Shown in pieces: positions 41,240 to 48,915 of a DNA stretch of 64,000 bases. Each line of letters begins with the position of its first letter. Position 1 is the first letter of the stretch. Source of the DNA: JACTMZ01 sp044359955. GTDB taxonomy: Bacteria; Verrucomicrobiota; Verrucomicrobiia; Chthoniobacterales; JACTMZ01. Both the position numbers and the translations under genes were made by a program. The notes beneath the pieces were generated by a model, which was not told the origin of the DNA, did no database searches, and saw only the letters and a program-made list of their open reading frames with translations. The stretch spans positions 62,001 to 126,000 of the forward strand of contig JBIKLF010000006.1 of the NCBI GenBank assembly GCA_044359955.1. Reading direction: 5' to 3'.

Positions 41240-41914
41240 ATGGCGGACGACGTCCATTTGCAGGCGCGCGAACTCCGCAAGTCGTTCCGTCTCGGCAGTT
41301 CCAACCTCGAAATCCTGCGCGGACTCGACCTCACCGTGCTCCGCGGCGAGACCGTCTTCCTCTGCGGCGCCTCCGGCGCGGGCAAAAGCACCCTCCTCTA
41401 CACCTTGGCCGGGCTCGAGCGTCCCACCACCGGCGAAGTCCGTTTCGAAAATGAGGACCTCTACAGCGTCTCCGCCGCCCGCCAAGCCGAACTGCGCAAC
41501 ACGCGCATGGGCTTCGTCTTCCAGAGCTACATGCTTCTGCCCGAATTGACCGCCTTGGAGAATGTGGCGCTGCCCGGACTCATCGGCGGCCGCCCCGACT
41601 TGGCCCGCGCCGCCGGCTTGCTCAAGCAAGTCGGCCTTGCCGATCGCTCCGGACACCTTCCCTCGGAACTCTCCGGCGGCGAACAGCAACGCGTGGCCAT
41701 CGCCCGCTCGCTGGTCAACCGTCCCGGCATGCTCTTCGCCGACGAACCCACCGGCAACCTCGACTCCCGCACCGGCGGGGAAATCGTCGACCTCCTCCTC
41801 GGCTTGGCCCGGGAGCACGGCACCACTCTCCTCGCCGTGACCCACGACACCAACCTCGCCGCCCGCGGCGACCGCGTCCTCCACATCCGCGACGGCGCCT
41901 TGGAGGAGGCTTGA
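41240..41914 (+). CDS. ABC transporter ATP-binding protein, LolD-like
   Basis: A 224-residue ATPase. Walker A GASGAGKS is at 43-50, the signature LSGGEQQR at about 144-151 and Walker B MLFADEP at about 164-170. It is most like LolD/MacB-type ATPases, which power lipoprotein release from the inner membrane. LolC/LolE-type permeases are not adjacent. ATG 41240 is 4 bases after the glyS stop; the frame is open upstream but this start is typical. Confidence 0.85.
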   Translation: MADDVHLQARELRKSFRLGSSNLEILRGLDLTVLRGETVFLCGASGAGKSTLLYTLAGLERPTTGEVRFENEDLYSVSAARQAELRNTRMGFVFQSYMLLPELTALENVALPGLIGGRPDLARAAGLLKQVGLADRSGHLPSELSGGEQQRVAIARSLVNRPGMLFADEPTGNLDSRTGGEIVDLLLGLAREHGTTLLAVTHDTNLAARGDRVLHIRDGALEEA

Positions 41915-41942
41915 GACCCCTCTCCCCGACACCAACTTCCCT

Positions 41943-43178
41943 ATGAAAAACAACCTCACCCTCGTTCTCGCTCTGCTCGCCGGCGGACTCTTGACCGACC
42001 CCGCGCAAGCCGCGGAGGCACCCCACGAAACCCCGGTTCCGGTCGCCGCGGCAGATTATGTGTCCGCCGAAACAATCGACAGCGCCGGCTTGGTGCTTGA
42101 TCCCCTGGCGGAACCGGATGGCGCCAGTTTGCGCTTTTCCGGCACCGGTCCGCGGGGACGATTTTCCCTTTCCGGAAGGGAAAACCTCGCCGCCTACGCC
42201 GCCATGCTCCGCGCCATCGCCGAACTCGGGAAGATGGATCGCGAAAAGATGTTCGGCCGTGCCGCGGGCAAAGCTGCCAAGGCACCGGTCGAAGCGGCCG
42301 CCAAGCTGGTGACTGATCCGGCCAAGACACTCGGCGCCCTGCCCAAGGGGGCAATGAACTTCCTCAAACGCACCGGACGTCAGATCAAAGAAAACAGCCG
42401 CCAGATCGCCGAAGGCAGCTCGAACTCCACGGCCGCCGCGGACCTCATCGGTCTCGGCAGCATCAAGCGTCAGTTGGCCGTCTCCCTCGGCGTTGACCCC
42501 TACCTGCCGGACGAAACCTTCCAAAATGCGCTGAACGAAACCGCCTCCGCGGCCTATTTCGGCGGCATCGGGGTCAAAGCTCTCACCATGCTGGTCGCCC
42601 CCGTGGCCGTCTCGCAAGTGGTCACCGGCCTGAATATCAGCGGCAATCTCGCGAAGAAAATCGTCTCGTCCTCCGCGGCCGACTTGCGCGCCTCGGATCG
42701 TGAAGACCTGAGTTCGCTCGGCGTGCCGCCGGACACCATCGCCGCGCTCTTCGCCAACCGCTGGTTCACCCCCGCCTCGACCACCGTGCTGGTCGATGCC
42801 CTCAAGCAATTGGGCACGAAGAAAGGTATCCCGCAATTCGTTGCCGCCTGTGCCGGGGTGGAGGATAGCGCGGATGCCACCTACTACCGGGAAGTTGCCG
42901 CCCTGCTCGCCCGCCGCGTGGCGGCGCAGTGTCCGCTGGCCCGCCTTGAGATGTTCCACGCGCTGCCGGTTGCCGTCTCGCAGCAAAACGAGTTGGTTGT
43001 CCCGCTGCCGGCCGACCTCCTCTGGTGGACCCCCACCGCCGATGAAATTTCCCAAGCCTTGCTCCAGGGCGAAGGCGCTCCCCCCGCAGGGGCCGAATTG
43101 TGGACCGACGGACAACTCACCCCCATGGCGGCCGCCGCTCTGCGGGAACGTGGCTACACCATCTCGACGGTCGATTGA
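41943..43178 (+). CDS. Secreted protein of unknown function
   Basis: A 411-residue protein with a signal peptide (residues 1 to about 23, ending PAQAA). The mature part is Ala-rich and helical, with a Lys/Ala/Pro segment near 100-145 (GKAAKAPVEAAAKLVTDPAK) and a possible hydrophobic region at about 205-225 (GIGVKALTMLVAPVAVSQV). It is expected in the periplasm or envelope. No family was recognised. It lies 28 bases after the LolD-like gene and could be transcribed with it. Confidence 0.75.
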   Translation: MKNNLTLVLALLAGGLLTDPAQAAEAPHETPVPVAAADYVSAETIDSAGLVLDPLAEPDGASLRFSGTGPRGRFSLSGRENLAAYAAMLRAIAELGKMDREKMFGRAAGKAAKAPVEAAAKLVTDPAKTLGALPKGAMNFLKRTGRQIKENSRQIAEGSSNSTAAADLIGLGSIKRQLAVSLGVDPYLPDETFQNALNETASAAYFGGIGVKALTMLVAPVAVSQVVTGLNISGNLAKKIVSSSAADLRASDREDLSSLGVPPDTIAALFANRWFTPASTTVLVDALKQLGTKKGIPQFVAACAGVEDSADATYYREVAALLARRVAAQCPLARLEMFHALPVAVSQQNELVVPLPADLLWWTPTADEISQALLQGEGAPPAGAELWTDGQLTPMAAAALRERGYTISTVD

Positions 43179-43189
43179 TACGGTCCCGC

Positions 43190-43218
43190 TTGCTCCTGTC
43201 GCCGGCGGCCGATAACCT
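43190..43218 (+). promoter_or_regulatory. Putative sodB promoter
   Basis: TTGCTC (43190-43195), a 17-base spacer and TAACCT (43213-43218). The sodB ATG is 23 bases beyond the -10. The spacing is ideal and the TAnnCT -10 recurs elsewhere in the window. Confidence 0.5.
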
Positions 43219-43241
43219 ACCTCTTCAATAAATTAAATAAT

Positions 43242-43868
43242 ATGGCCTACGAACTTCCACCTCTCACTTACGCAAACAACGCCCTCGAACCGAACATCGA
43301 CGCGCGCACGATGGAAATCCATCACGACAAACATCATCAGGCTTACATCACCAACGCGAATAACGCGTTGAAAGATCATCCCGACCTCCTCGCCAAGCCG
43401 GTCAACGACCTCATCGCCGATCTCACCGTCGTTCCCGAAACAATCCGCCCCGCCGTGCGAAACAACGCGGGCGGACACGCCAACCACACCTTCTTCTGGA
43501 CCATCATGGGCCCGAACGCCGGAGGTGAACCGAAAGGCAAACTGGCCGAGGCGATCCAAGCCAAATTCGGCAGCTTCGACGCTTTCAAGGAGGCCTTCGA
43601 AAAAGCCGGCGCCACCCGCTTCGGTAGCGGTTGGGCCTGGCTCGTGGTGAACAAAGGCGAACTCGAAGTCGTCTCCACCGCCAACCAAGACAGCCCGCTC
43701 ATGGGCAAAGCCGTCGCCGGCGTCGAAGGCACCCCCGTCATCGGCTGCGATGTCTGGGAGCACGCGTATTATCTCAACTACCAAAACCGCCGCCCCGATT
43801 ACCTCAAAGCCTGGTGGAATACCGTCAACTGGGACCAAGCCGAGCAAAACTACCTCGCCGCGCTGTAA
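43242..43868 (+). CDS. sodB: Superoxide dismutase, Fe/Mn type
   Basis: Converts superoxide to oxygen and hydrogen peroxide. It has 208 residues. Metal ligands are H27 (EIHHDKHHQAYI), H82 (GGHANHTFFW), D170 and H174 (IGCDVWEHAYYLNY). No signal peptide, so it is cytoplasmic. The choice between Fe and Mn cannot be made reliably by eye. It has its own promoter and a strong terminator. A decayed copy of its 3' end lies 2.4 kb downstream beyond the AbiE genes. Confidence 0.96.
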   Translation: MAYELPPLTYANNALEPNIDARTMEIHHDKHHQAYITNANNALKDHPDLLAKPVNDLIADLTVVPETIRPAVRNNAGGHANHTFFWTIMGPNAGGEPKGKLAEAIQAKFGSFDAFKEAFEKAGATRFGSGWAWLVVNKGELEVVSTANQDSPLMGKAVAGVEGTPVIGCDVWEHAYYLNYQNRRPDYLKAWWNTVNWDQAEQNYLAAL

Positions 43869-43890
43869 GCCACGCACCACATCTCATTGA

Positions 43891-43924
43891 AAAGCCCGAG
43901 GCCTCATCGCCTCGGGCTTTTTTT
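43891..43924 (+). terminator. Intrinsic terminator of sodB
   Basis: Perfect 11-bp arms AAAGCCCGAGG (43891-43901) and CCTCGGGCTTT (43910-43920) with an 8-base loop, continuing into a run of T to 43924. It begins 22 bases after the sodB stop. Confidence 0.9.
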
Positions 43925-44170
43925 CTTTCACTCGGTAGGGTCGGCTGGCCTCAGCGGACCGCTACTCATACCAATCCTCAAAAGGAGTTGGACTCACGAA
44001 TGATGATCGGCGGGTAGGGACACGCGGCCCGCGTGTCCGCTTTAAGAGGGAGGACGAGCGGGCCGCGTGTCCCTACCTTAAGAACTAAAGTCCGCAACCT
44101 TTTGGTGTTTGGCATCACATGTCCTTTCGCATCGCCTCCGCAATTCCAGAGTCTTATCTTTCCAACCGCC
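43925..44170. other. Noncoding stretch after sodB
   Basis: Together with the sodB terminator this forms about 300 bases without an intact gene. It holds a short element GGTAGGGTCGGCTGG and imperfect complement (about 43934-43963), the palindromic repeat at 44013-44077, and otherwise unassigned sequence leading to the hsdR fragment. No clear promoter for the downstream AbiE genes was seen. Confidence 0.6.
44013..44077. repeat. REP-like palindromic repeat at the cassette edge
   Basis: A 65-base element with ends GGTAGGGA and TCCCTACC and the inner block ACGAGCGGGCCGCGTGTCCC. It belongs to the same family as the element at 9023-9088 between rplO and secY. It lies between sodB and the hsdR fragment. 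Confidence 0.75.
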
Positions 44171-44350
44171 ATGCCCAACCAAACCCCCGAGCAAATCGCC
44201 CGTGGCGCCATTGACGCGCAGCTCCGAGCGTCAGGTTGGGCGGCGCAGAACAAAAACGACATCAACCTCCGCGGAGGCCAGTCGATGGTCATTCATGTTC
44301 ATTGTCACCTGATCACGTTCCCGCTGGCGAAACTCTCTCCACGCACCTAA
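44171..44350 (+). pseudogene. hsdR: 5' fragment of a type I restriction enzyme hsdR gene
   Basis: The first 38 codons, MPNQTPEQIARGAIDAQLRA then SGWAAQNKNDINLRGGQS, match the N-terminus of HsdR (R subunit, type I restriction-modification). After residue 38 the similarity stops and the frame ends at 44350 with unrelated residues. The nuclease and helicase domains are missing, so the fragment cannot be functional. It lies 4 bases before the AbiEi-like gene and points to earlier residence in, or recombination with, a defence locus. Confidence 0.7.
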
Positions 44351-44354
44351 AGTC

Positions 44355-45068
44355 ATGAGCGGAGACGCAAAGGGAAAACTTTTCAACGAAGTTCTGGCTC
44401 ATCTGAAGGGCCGTTCCGCCTATTTTCCCACCGCAGCCATCCGCGAGGCTGTCCGCAACGCCGATCTCCCGATCACGGACGGATCATTGAGAGTTTATCT
44501 CTCCGAAGCCGTCGCCAAGGGCGTGCTCCACGATGCCGGTCGCGGCTGGTATTCGCGGTTGATCGATCGCGTTGCGCTCGATCCGAAGCTGGTCGGAAGA
44601 CTCATCCGTGCCGTCGAAAAGGCTTTCCCGTTGCTGGACTTTTGCGTGTGGAGCACCGTGCAACTCAACCCGTGGATGCATCATCTGCTCGCAAGGCCGA
44701 TCCATTTCCTCTACGCGCCAACGGATACCTTGGAATCCATCGGTGACCGCTTGCGGGGCGAAGGCTGGGAGGTCGCCGTCAATCCCGGCAAAACCACAGC
44801 CACGCGCGACGTACGACCTGGTGAAAAAATGGTCGTCCTTCGCCCCGCCCATTCGAAGCAACCGCCGTCGCACGGTCACCATTCCGCCATCGAACAGGTG
44901 CTCGTTGAACTCTTGGTCGAAAATGAAGCTTTGGGGCTAATGGACGACTCGGAAGCCCTCACCACCCTCACCTCTTGCACCAACATCGGACTAGTTCAAG
45001 TCGCTGAACTGAAGCGTTTTGCAGAGTTCCGACAGCTAAAGTGGGAGAAGATTTGGACAGTTAACTAA
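44355..45068 (+). CDS. AbiEi-like antitoxin (DUF6577-type)
   Basis: A 237-residue cytoplasmic protein. The N-terminal 70 residues look like a winged helix (TAAIREAVRNADLPITDGSL, then VAKGVLHDAGRGWYSRL), followed by an alpha/beta domain with LLDFCVWSTVQLNPWMHHLL. This resembles antitoxin partners of AbiEii, which neutralise the toxin and repress their own promoter in a type IV system. Family membership is inferred from motifs and from the adjacent AbiEii gene. The stop lies inside the hairpin that separates the two genes. Confidence 0.7.
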   Translation: MSGDAKGKLFNEVLAHLKGRSAYFPTAAIREAVRNADLPITDGSLRVYLSEAVAKGVLHDAGRGWYSRLIDRVALDPKLVGRLIRAVEKAFPLLDFCVWSTVQLNPWMHHLLARPIHFLYAPTDTLESIGDRLRGEGWEVAVNPGKTTATRDVRPGEKMVVLRPAHSKQPPSHGHHSAIEQVLVELLVENEALGLMDDSEALTTLTSCTNIGLVQVAELKRFAEFRQLKWEKIWTVN

Positions 45069-45101
45069 CGCCACTTTTGCGAAAGCTTTGGCGTTAATTA
45101 A
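45061..45101. repeat. Hairpin between the antitoxin and toxin genes
   Basis: Arms TTAACTAACGCCA (45061-45073) and TGGCGTTAATTAA (45089-45101) pair at 12 of 13 positions, and the 15-base loop contains a further CTTT/AAAG pairing. It includes the antitoxin stop codon. No T tract follows, so it is not a classic terminator. It may be an operator or an RNA structure that sets the antitoxin-to-toxin ratio. Confidence 0.6.
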
Positions 45102-45128
45102 TCACACCGAACCGAGCTTTCCAACCCC

Positions 45129-46226
45129 ATGTTTCCTGCTTCGACCTACACCCGTGCGTGGGCCGACGAGAAACGCCGCGAGCTGGGCAACTGCGATCCG
45201 GTCTTGCTGGAGAAGTGCGTGCACGCCCTCACACTGCTGGGCTTTCTGGCAGAGAGCGGTCTGCCTTTCATCTTCAAAGGCGGCACAAGTCTGCTGCTCC
45301 ACCTGCCCGAAATCTCCCGCCTCTCCATCGACATTGATATCGTGAGCCCCGCCGCCGACAACGAGCTGGACCGCGTGGTCGAAAAAATCGGCAGCATGGA
45401 TCCGTTTAGCGGCATGAAGGAGAGCCACCGCGACCAGAACAGCGAACGGGAATCTTTGCCTCGCCGACGGCATTTCAAATTTTTCTTCCGCAGCGAGCGG
45501 GCCAAGGGCGGCCAGGCTGCCGTGTTGCTCGACGTGGTGCAGGAGAAAGAGTGTCCGCACGTGACGGTGCAACGCCCCATCCGCACGAGCTTTCTCGTCC
45601 CCGAGCGCGAAATCGCGGTCACGCTTCCCACCATCGAAAGCCTTTTGGGCGATAAGCTGACAGCCTTTGCCCCTACCACAACAGGCGTGCGCCTGCGCCG
45701 CAGCGACGGAAGTCCGGGAGACGTCATGCAGGTCGCCAAACAGCTTTTCGACGTCGGCGTGCTCTTCGCCCATGCCGCAGACTTCGCAGAGATCACCCGC
45801 GTGTATGACGGCGTCCAAGCGCAAGAATCCGGCTATCGGGGCAACGCGCACAGCCGCGAGGAGACGCTCACCGACACGCTGAGCGCCTGTCTCGGAGCAA
45901 CAGCTCTGAAGCCGGCACACCGCGCCATGTTCCCCGACACTCCGTTGCTCGTCGATGGTTTCAACAAACTGCGCGGACACCTCACCGACCCGAAATTCGA
46001 CACCGAGAAGCGCCGCGTGTTCGCGGCCCGGACGGGTTTGCTCGCCGCCTACCTCCAATCAGGGCGCTCGCTGGATCTCGAAAACATTCGCTACACACAA
46101 AGCGAAACGCAGTTGGACAATCTGCGTGCCGCCACCCTGCGCGGACACCCTCACGATTGGCTCGACCGCATCAAACCCACCAATCCCGAGGCGTATCACT
46201 ACTGGCACATGGCACTGAAGCCATAG
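45129..46226 (+). CDS. AbiEii/AbiGii-family nucleotidyltransferase toxin
   Basis: A 365-residue protein with the nucleotidyltransferase motif of the family: FIFKGGTSLLLHLPEISRLS followed by IDIDIV (GGTS 51-54, D68 and D70). A later conserved block is ESLLGDKLTAFAP (about 170-182), and AKQLFDVGVLFA follows. Relatives transfer nucleotides to tRNA or other targets and arrest growth, and AbiE systems can abort phage infection. It is downstream of its presumed antitoxin, 60 bases away. Cognate activity is inferred. Confidence 0.85.
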   Translation: MFPASTYTRAWADEKRRELGNCDPVLLEKCVHALTLLGFLAESGLPFIFKGGTSLLLHLPEISRLSIDIDIVSPAADNELDRVVEKIGSMDPFSGMKESHRDQNSERESLPRRRHFKFFFRSERAKGGQAAVLLDVVQEKECPHVTVQRPIRTSFLVPEREIAVTLPTIESLLGDKLTAFAPTTTGVRLRRSDGSPGDVMQVAKQLFDVGVLFAHAADFAEITRVYDGVQAQESGYRGNAHSREETLTDTLSACLGATALKPAHRAMFPDTPLLVDGFNKLRGHLTDPKFDTEKRRVFAARTGLLAAYLQSGRSLDLENIRYTQSETQLDNLRAATLRGHPHDWLDRIKPTNPEAYHYWHMALKP

Positions 46227-46239
46227 CGCATGCCGCGCT

Positions 46240-46267
46240 TTGACTTCATTTCTGGGAAATCTAAACT
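46240..46267 (+). promoter_or_regulatory. Orphan promoter-like copy before the sodB remnant
   Basis: TTGACT (46240-46245), a 16-base spacer and TAAACT (46262-46267). It is preceded by GCCGCGCTTTGACTTCAT (46232-46249), which recurs exactly before dapL (47391-47408). It leads only into the decayed sodB fragment, so it probably has no intact gene to drive. Confidence 0.45.
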
Positions 46268-46353
46268 GCCGCTTCGATTACTTCAAAGCTTGGTGGAACA
46301 CGGTCAACTAGGACCAAGCCGAGAAAAACTACCTCGCCGCCAAGGGCGCGTAG
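46264..46353 (+). pseudogene. sodB: Decayed copy of the sodB 3' end
   Basis: The sequence matches 43785-43868 of intact sodB at about 68 of 77 aligned bases and translates to NCRFDYFKAWWNTVN, a stop in place of Trp, then DQAEKNYLAAKGA and a stop. Only the last 30 or so codons are present. It is on the far side of the hsdR/AbiE genes, so those genes are bracketed by sodB sequence. Confidence 0.8.
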
Positions 46354-46416
46354 GAAAGTCCGTGCAGGGAACTCGCTCACCCTATGGCGAAACTGTCGCC
46401 GTAGCGGTCTGGAAAA

Positions 46417-46475
46417 GTAGAAGGGGCGTCCCCGCCGCTTGTCGTCGCGGTTAAGCGGCGGGACGCCGTTTCTAC
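46417..46475. repeat. Palindromic element before aroE
   Basis: A 59-base imperfect inverted repeat starting GTAGAAGGGGCGTCCCCGCC and ending GGCGGGACGCCGTTTCTAC. It lies between the sodB remnant and aroE. It resembles the other dispersed palindromes in having GTAG...CTAC ends, but its core differs. Confidence 0.6.
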
Positions 46476-46533
46476 CTTATTTTCCTCCCGCATCGTTCTC
46501 GCCGTAGAGGGTCGACAGCCGTAAAGTCGGATC

Positions 46534-47382
46534 ATGATTCCTCCGCAAAAACAAATGACCGGCATGCTCGGTCACCCCGTGGCCGAGAACCCGATCGATC
46601 GCATGTTCGACGCGGTCTACGCGCATTACGGACTGCCTTGGCAATTTTGGAAAAGCGACCTCGCCACGGAAGCTGATCTGGCCTTGGCGGTCCCCGCATT
46701 GGCGCCCCTCGGTTACCGCGGTTTCACCATCACCGTTCCTTACAAAGTGGCGGTGATGCCCCTGCTCGACGAACTCGACAGCGACGTCAAAGCCATCGGC
46801 GCCGCCAATTACGTGACCATCGAGAAAGGTCGCCTCGTCGGACACAACAACGACGGCAAAGGCGTGGTCAAAGCGATCGAAAAAGTGGTGCCCCTGCGCG
46901 GTCAGCACGTGGTCATGCTTGGCGCCGGCGGTGCCGGACGCGCCATGGCCGTGGAAATCGCCTGGGCCGGAGCCGCCAAGATGACCCTCGTGACACGCCG
47001 CGAAGAGCAGGGGCGCGAAGTGGCCGCTCTGGTCACGAAAGCCAGCGGCGTGCCCTGTGATTGGCAAGCGTGGCAACGCGAAGTGGAGGTGCCGGCCGGC
47101 ACCACATTGCTCATGAACGCCACCCATCTGGGCTGCGCGCCAGAACTTGAGCCGGTGCCGGTGCGTTGGGATACCGTCCCGAAAGACTGCACGGCGGTCG
47201 ACGTCATCACCAACCCGCGTCTCACCCCTTTTCTCCTCACGGCCCGCGACCACGGTTGCCGCGTTGTGGATGGCGTGGAAATGCTCGTGCAGTTGGCCAT
47301 GCAGATTTTCCAGCAATGGACCGGTATCGCTCCGGACGAAAAAGTCTTCCAGCGCGCCGTGTCCGAAGCCCTCGGCGAATAG
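46534..47382 (+). CDS. aroE: Shikimate dehydrogenase
   Basis: Reduces 3-dehydroshikimate to shikimate with NADPH. It has 282 residues. MLGHPVAENPIDRMFDAVYA matches the substrate domain (though SxS is replaced by NPID), with the catalytic Lys K71 in TVPYKVAVMP and Asp D107 in HNNDGKGVV. The NADP fold has VVMLGAGGAGRAMAVEI. The alternative ATG at 46555 would drop 7 residues. Divergence around the substrate loop leaves open a quinate/shikimate-like specificity. dapL follows 59 bases later. Confidence 0.88.
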   Translation: MIPPQKQMTGMLGHPVAENPIDRMFDAVYAHYGLPWQFWKSDLATEADLALAVPALAPLGYRGFTITVPYKVAVMPLLDELDSDVKAIGAANYVTIEKGRLVGHNNDGKGVVKAIEKVVPLRGQHVVMLGAGGAGRAMAVEIAWAGAAKMTLVTRREEQGREVAALVTKASGVPCDWQAWQREVEVPAGTTLLMNATHLGCAPELEPVPVRWDTVPKDCTAVDVITNPRLTPFLLTARDHGCRVVDGVEMLVQLAMQIFQQWTGIAPDEKVFQRAVSEALGE

Positions 47383-47398
47383 CCGCTCGGGCCGCGCT

Positions 47399-47426
47399 TT
47401 GACTTCATCATTTTGCATTCTAAACT
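47399..47426 (+). promoter_or_regulatory. Putative dapL promoter
   Basis: TTGACT (47399-47404), a 16-base spacer and TAAACT (47421-47426), 15 bases before the ATG at 47442. It shares the 18-base block GCCGCGCTTTGACTTCAT with the orphan copy at 46232-46249, and the same -10. Confidence 0.5.
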
Positions 47427-47441
47427 CCACCTTCTTTCTCC

Positions 47442-48692
47442 ATGGCCTACCTCAACGAAAACTATTCCAAACTCAAAGCCGGCTACCTCTTTCCCGAGAT
47501 TGCGCGCCGGGTCAAAGCTTTCACCGAGGCTCATCCCGACGCGGCCGGCCGGGTCATTCGTTGCGGGATCGGTGATGTGACCGAACCCCTCCCGGCGGCC
47601 TGCCGCGAGGCGCTGCACAAAGCGGTCGATGAACTCGGCCACCGTGACACCTTCCGCGGATACGGTCCCGAACAAGGCTACGATTTCCTCCGCCAAGCCA
47701 TCGCACAGCACGACTTCCGCGACCGCGGACTCGACATCGCCGACGACGAAATCTTTGTCTCCGACGGCTCGAAGTGCGACTGCGGCAACATCCTCGACAT
47801 CTTCGGCCCCGGCAATCGCGTGGCCATCACCGATCCGGTCTACCCCGTTTACGTCGACACCAATGTCATGGTTGGCAACACGGGTGATGCCGACGAATCC
47901 GGTGCCTATGCCGGTTTGGTTTACCTGCCCTGCACCGCGGAAAACGGCTTTGTCCCCGCCATCCCGAAGGAAGCCGTCGATCTCATCTACCTCTGTTACC
48001 CGAACAACCCGACCGGCGCCGTGGCCACCCGCGAACAACTCGCGGCTTGGGTCGATTACGCGCGCAAACACCGAGCCATCATTCTCTTCGACGCCGCCTA
48101 CGAAGCCTACGTGCGGACGCCCGGTGTGCCGCACTCCATTTACGAAATCGAAGGCGCCCGCGAGTGCGCCATCGAGTTCCGCAGTTTTTCCAAGAATGGC
48201 GGATTCACCGGACTGCGTTGCGCCTTCACTGTCGTCCCGAAATCCCTCCAGGCCCAAACCCGCGGCGGGGAAAACAAACCCCTCTACCCGCTCTGGCTGC
48301 GCAACCACACCACGAAGTTCAACGGCGTCTCCTACCCCGTGCAACGCGCCGCCGAGGCGATCTACTCGCCACAAGGCCGCCGCGAAGTCGATGCCCTCGT
48401 TGATTTCTACATGGAAAACGCGCGCATCCTGCGCGAAGCCGTCGCCGGGGCCGGACTCAAGGTCTATGGCGGTCTCGACGCGCCCTACATTTGGGTGCGG
48501 GGGCCGGAGGGCGTTCCGAGCTGGACCATGTTCGATTTCCTCCTGCGCGAGGCCAACATCGTCACCACGCCGGGCAGTGGTTTCGGGGCGGCCGGCGAGG
48601 GTTACTTCCGCATCTCGGCCTTCAACAGCCGCGAGCGAGCGCAAGAAGCGGCCAAGCGCCTTGCCTCGCTGGACTTCACAAAGGCCGGTTGA
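47442..48692 (+). CDS. dapL: LL-diaminopimelate aminotransferase
   Basis: A PLP enzyme that converts tetrahydrodipicolinate directly to LL-diaminopimelate for lysine and cell-wall synthesis. It has 416 residues. It contains GYGPEQGYDFLRQAIAQHDF, VSDGSKCDCGNILDIFGPGN, YPNNPTGAVATREQL and the cofactor Lys K251 in FSKNGGFTGLRCAF. dapL is typical of Chlamydiae, Verrucomicrobia, plants and some other bacteria, which supports the lineage guess. It lies after aroE with its own probable promoter. Confidence 0.95.
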   Translation: MAYLNENYSKLKAGYLFPEIARRVKAFTEAHPDAAGRVIRCGIGDVTEPLPAACREALHKAVDELGHRDTFRGYGPEQGYDFLRQAIAQHDFRDRGLDIADDEIFVSDGSKCDCGNILDIFGPGNRVAITDPVYPVYVDTNVMVGNTGDADESGAYAGLVYLPCTAENGFVPAIPKEAVDLIYLCYPNNPTGAVATREQLAAWVDYARKHRAIILFDAAYEAYVRTPGVPHSIYEIEGARECAIEFRSFSKNGGFTGLRCAFTVVPKSLQAQTRGGENKPLYPLWLRNHTTKFNGVSYPVQRAAEAIYSPQGRREVDALVDFYMENARILREAVAGAGLKVYGGLDAPYIWVRGPEGVPSWTMFDFLLREANIVTTPGSGFGAAGEGYFRISAFNSRERAQEAAKRLASLDFTKAG

Positions 48693-48711
48693 ACCACCTA
48701 GACTTCATTGC

Positions 48712-48915
48712 ATGAAAGCGTTTCTCCTCGTGGCTCTCGCGGTCGGCTCGGTCGGTTGCGCCAATCAGGATCCTTACCAAGATCCGACCTACGTGCTGCA
48801 GCGCGACCTTCACCAACGCAACCAAAAATGGGACCGGACGATGAATAACGTCTACCTGCGCAACCAGGCGCGCGACCAACGCTACGATTCTTGGTTCAAT
48901 GCGGTGATGGAATAA
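48712..48915 (+). CDS. Small lipoprotein of unknown function
   Basis: A 67-residue protein. Residues 1-16 form a lipoprotein signal with lipobox VGSVGC. The mature part is polar, rich in Asp, Gln, Arg and Tyr (NQDPYQDPTYVLQRDLHQRN), and looks helical. It is expected to be lipid-anchored in the envelope. It follows dapL by 19 bases on the same strand. No family was recognised, and it was chosen because the lipobox is clear. Confidence 0.7.
   Translation: MKAFLLVALAVGSVGCANQDPYQDPTYVLQRDLHQRNQKWDRTMNNVYLRNQARDQRYDSWFNAVME

Noticed and set aside
46902..48644. A 580-codon minus-strand frame across aroE and dapL
   Set aside because: Antisense shadow of two confidently identified genes; no recognisable domain.
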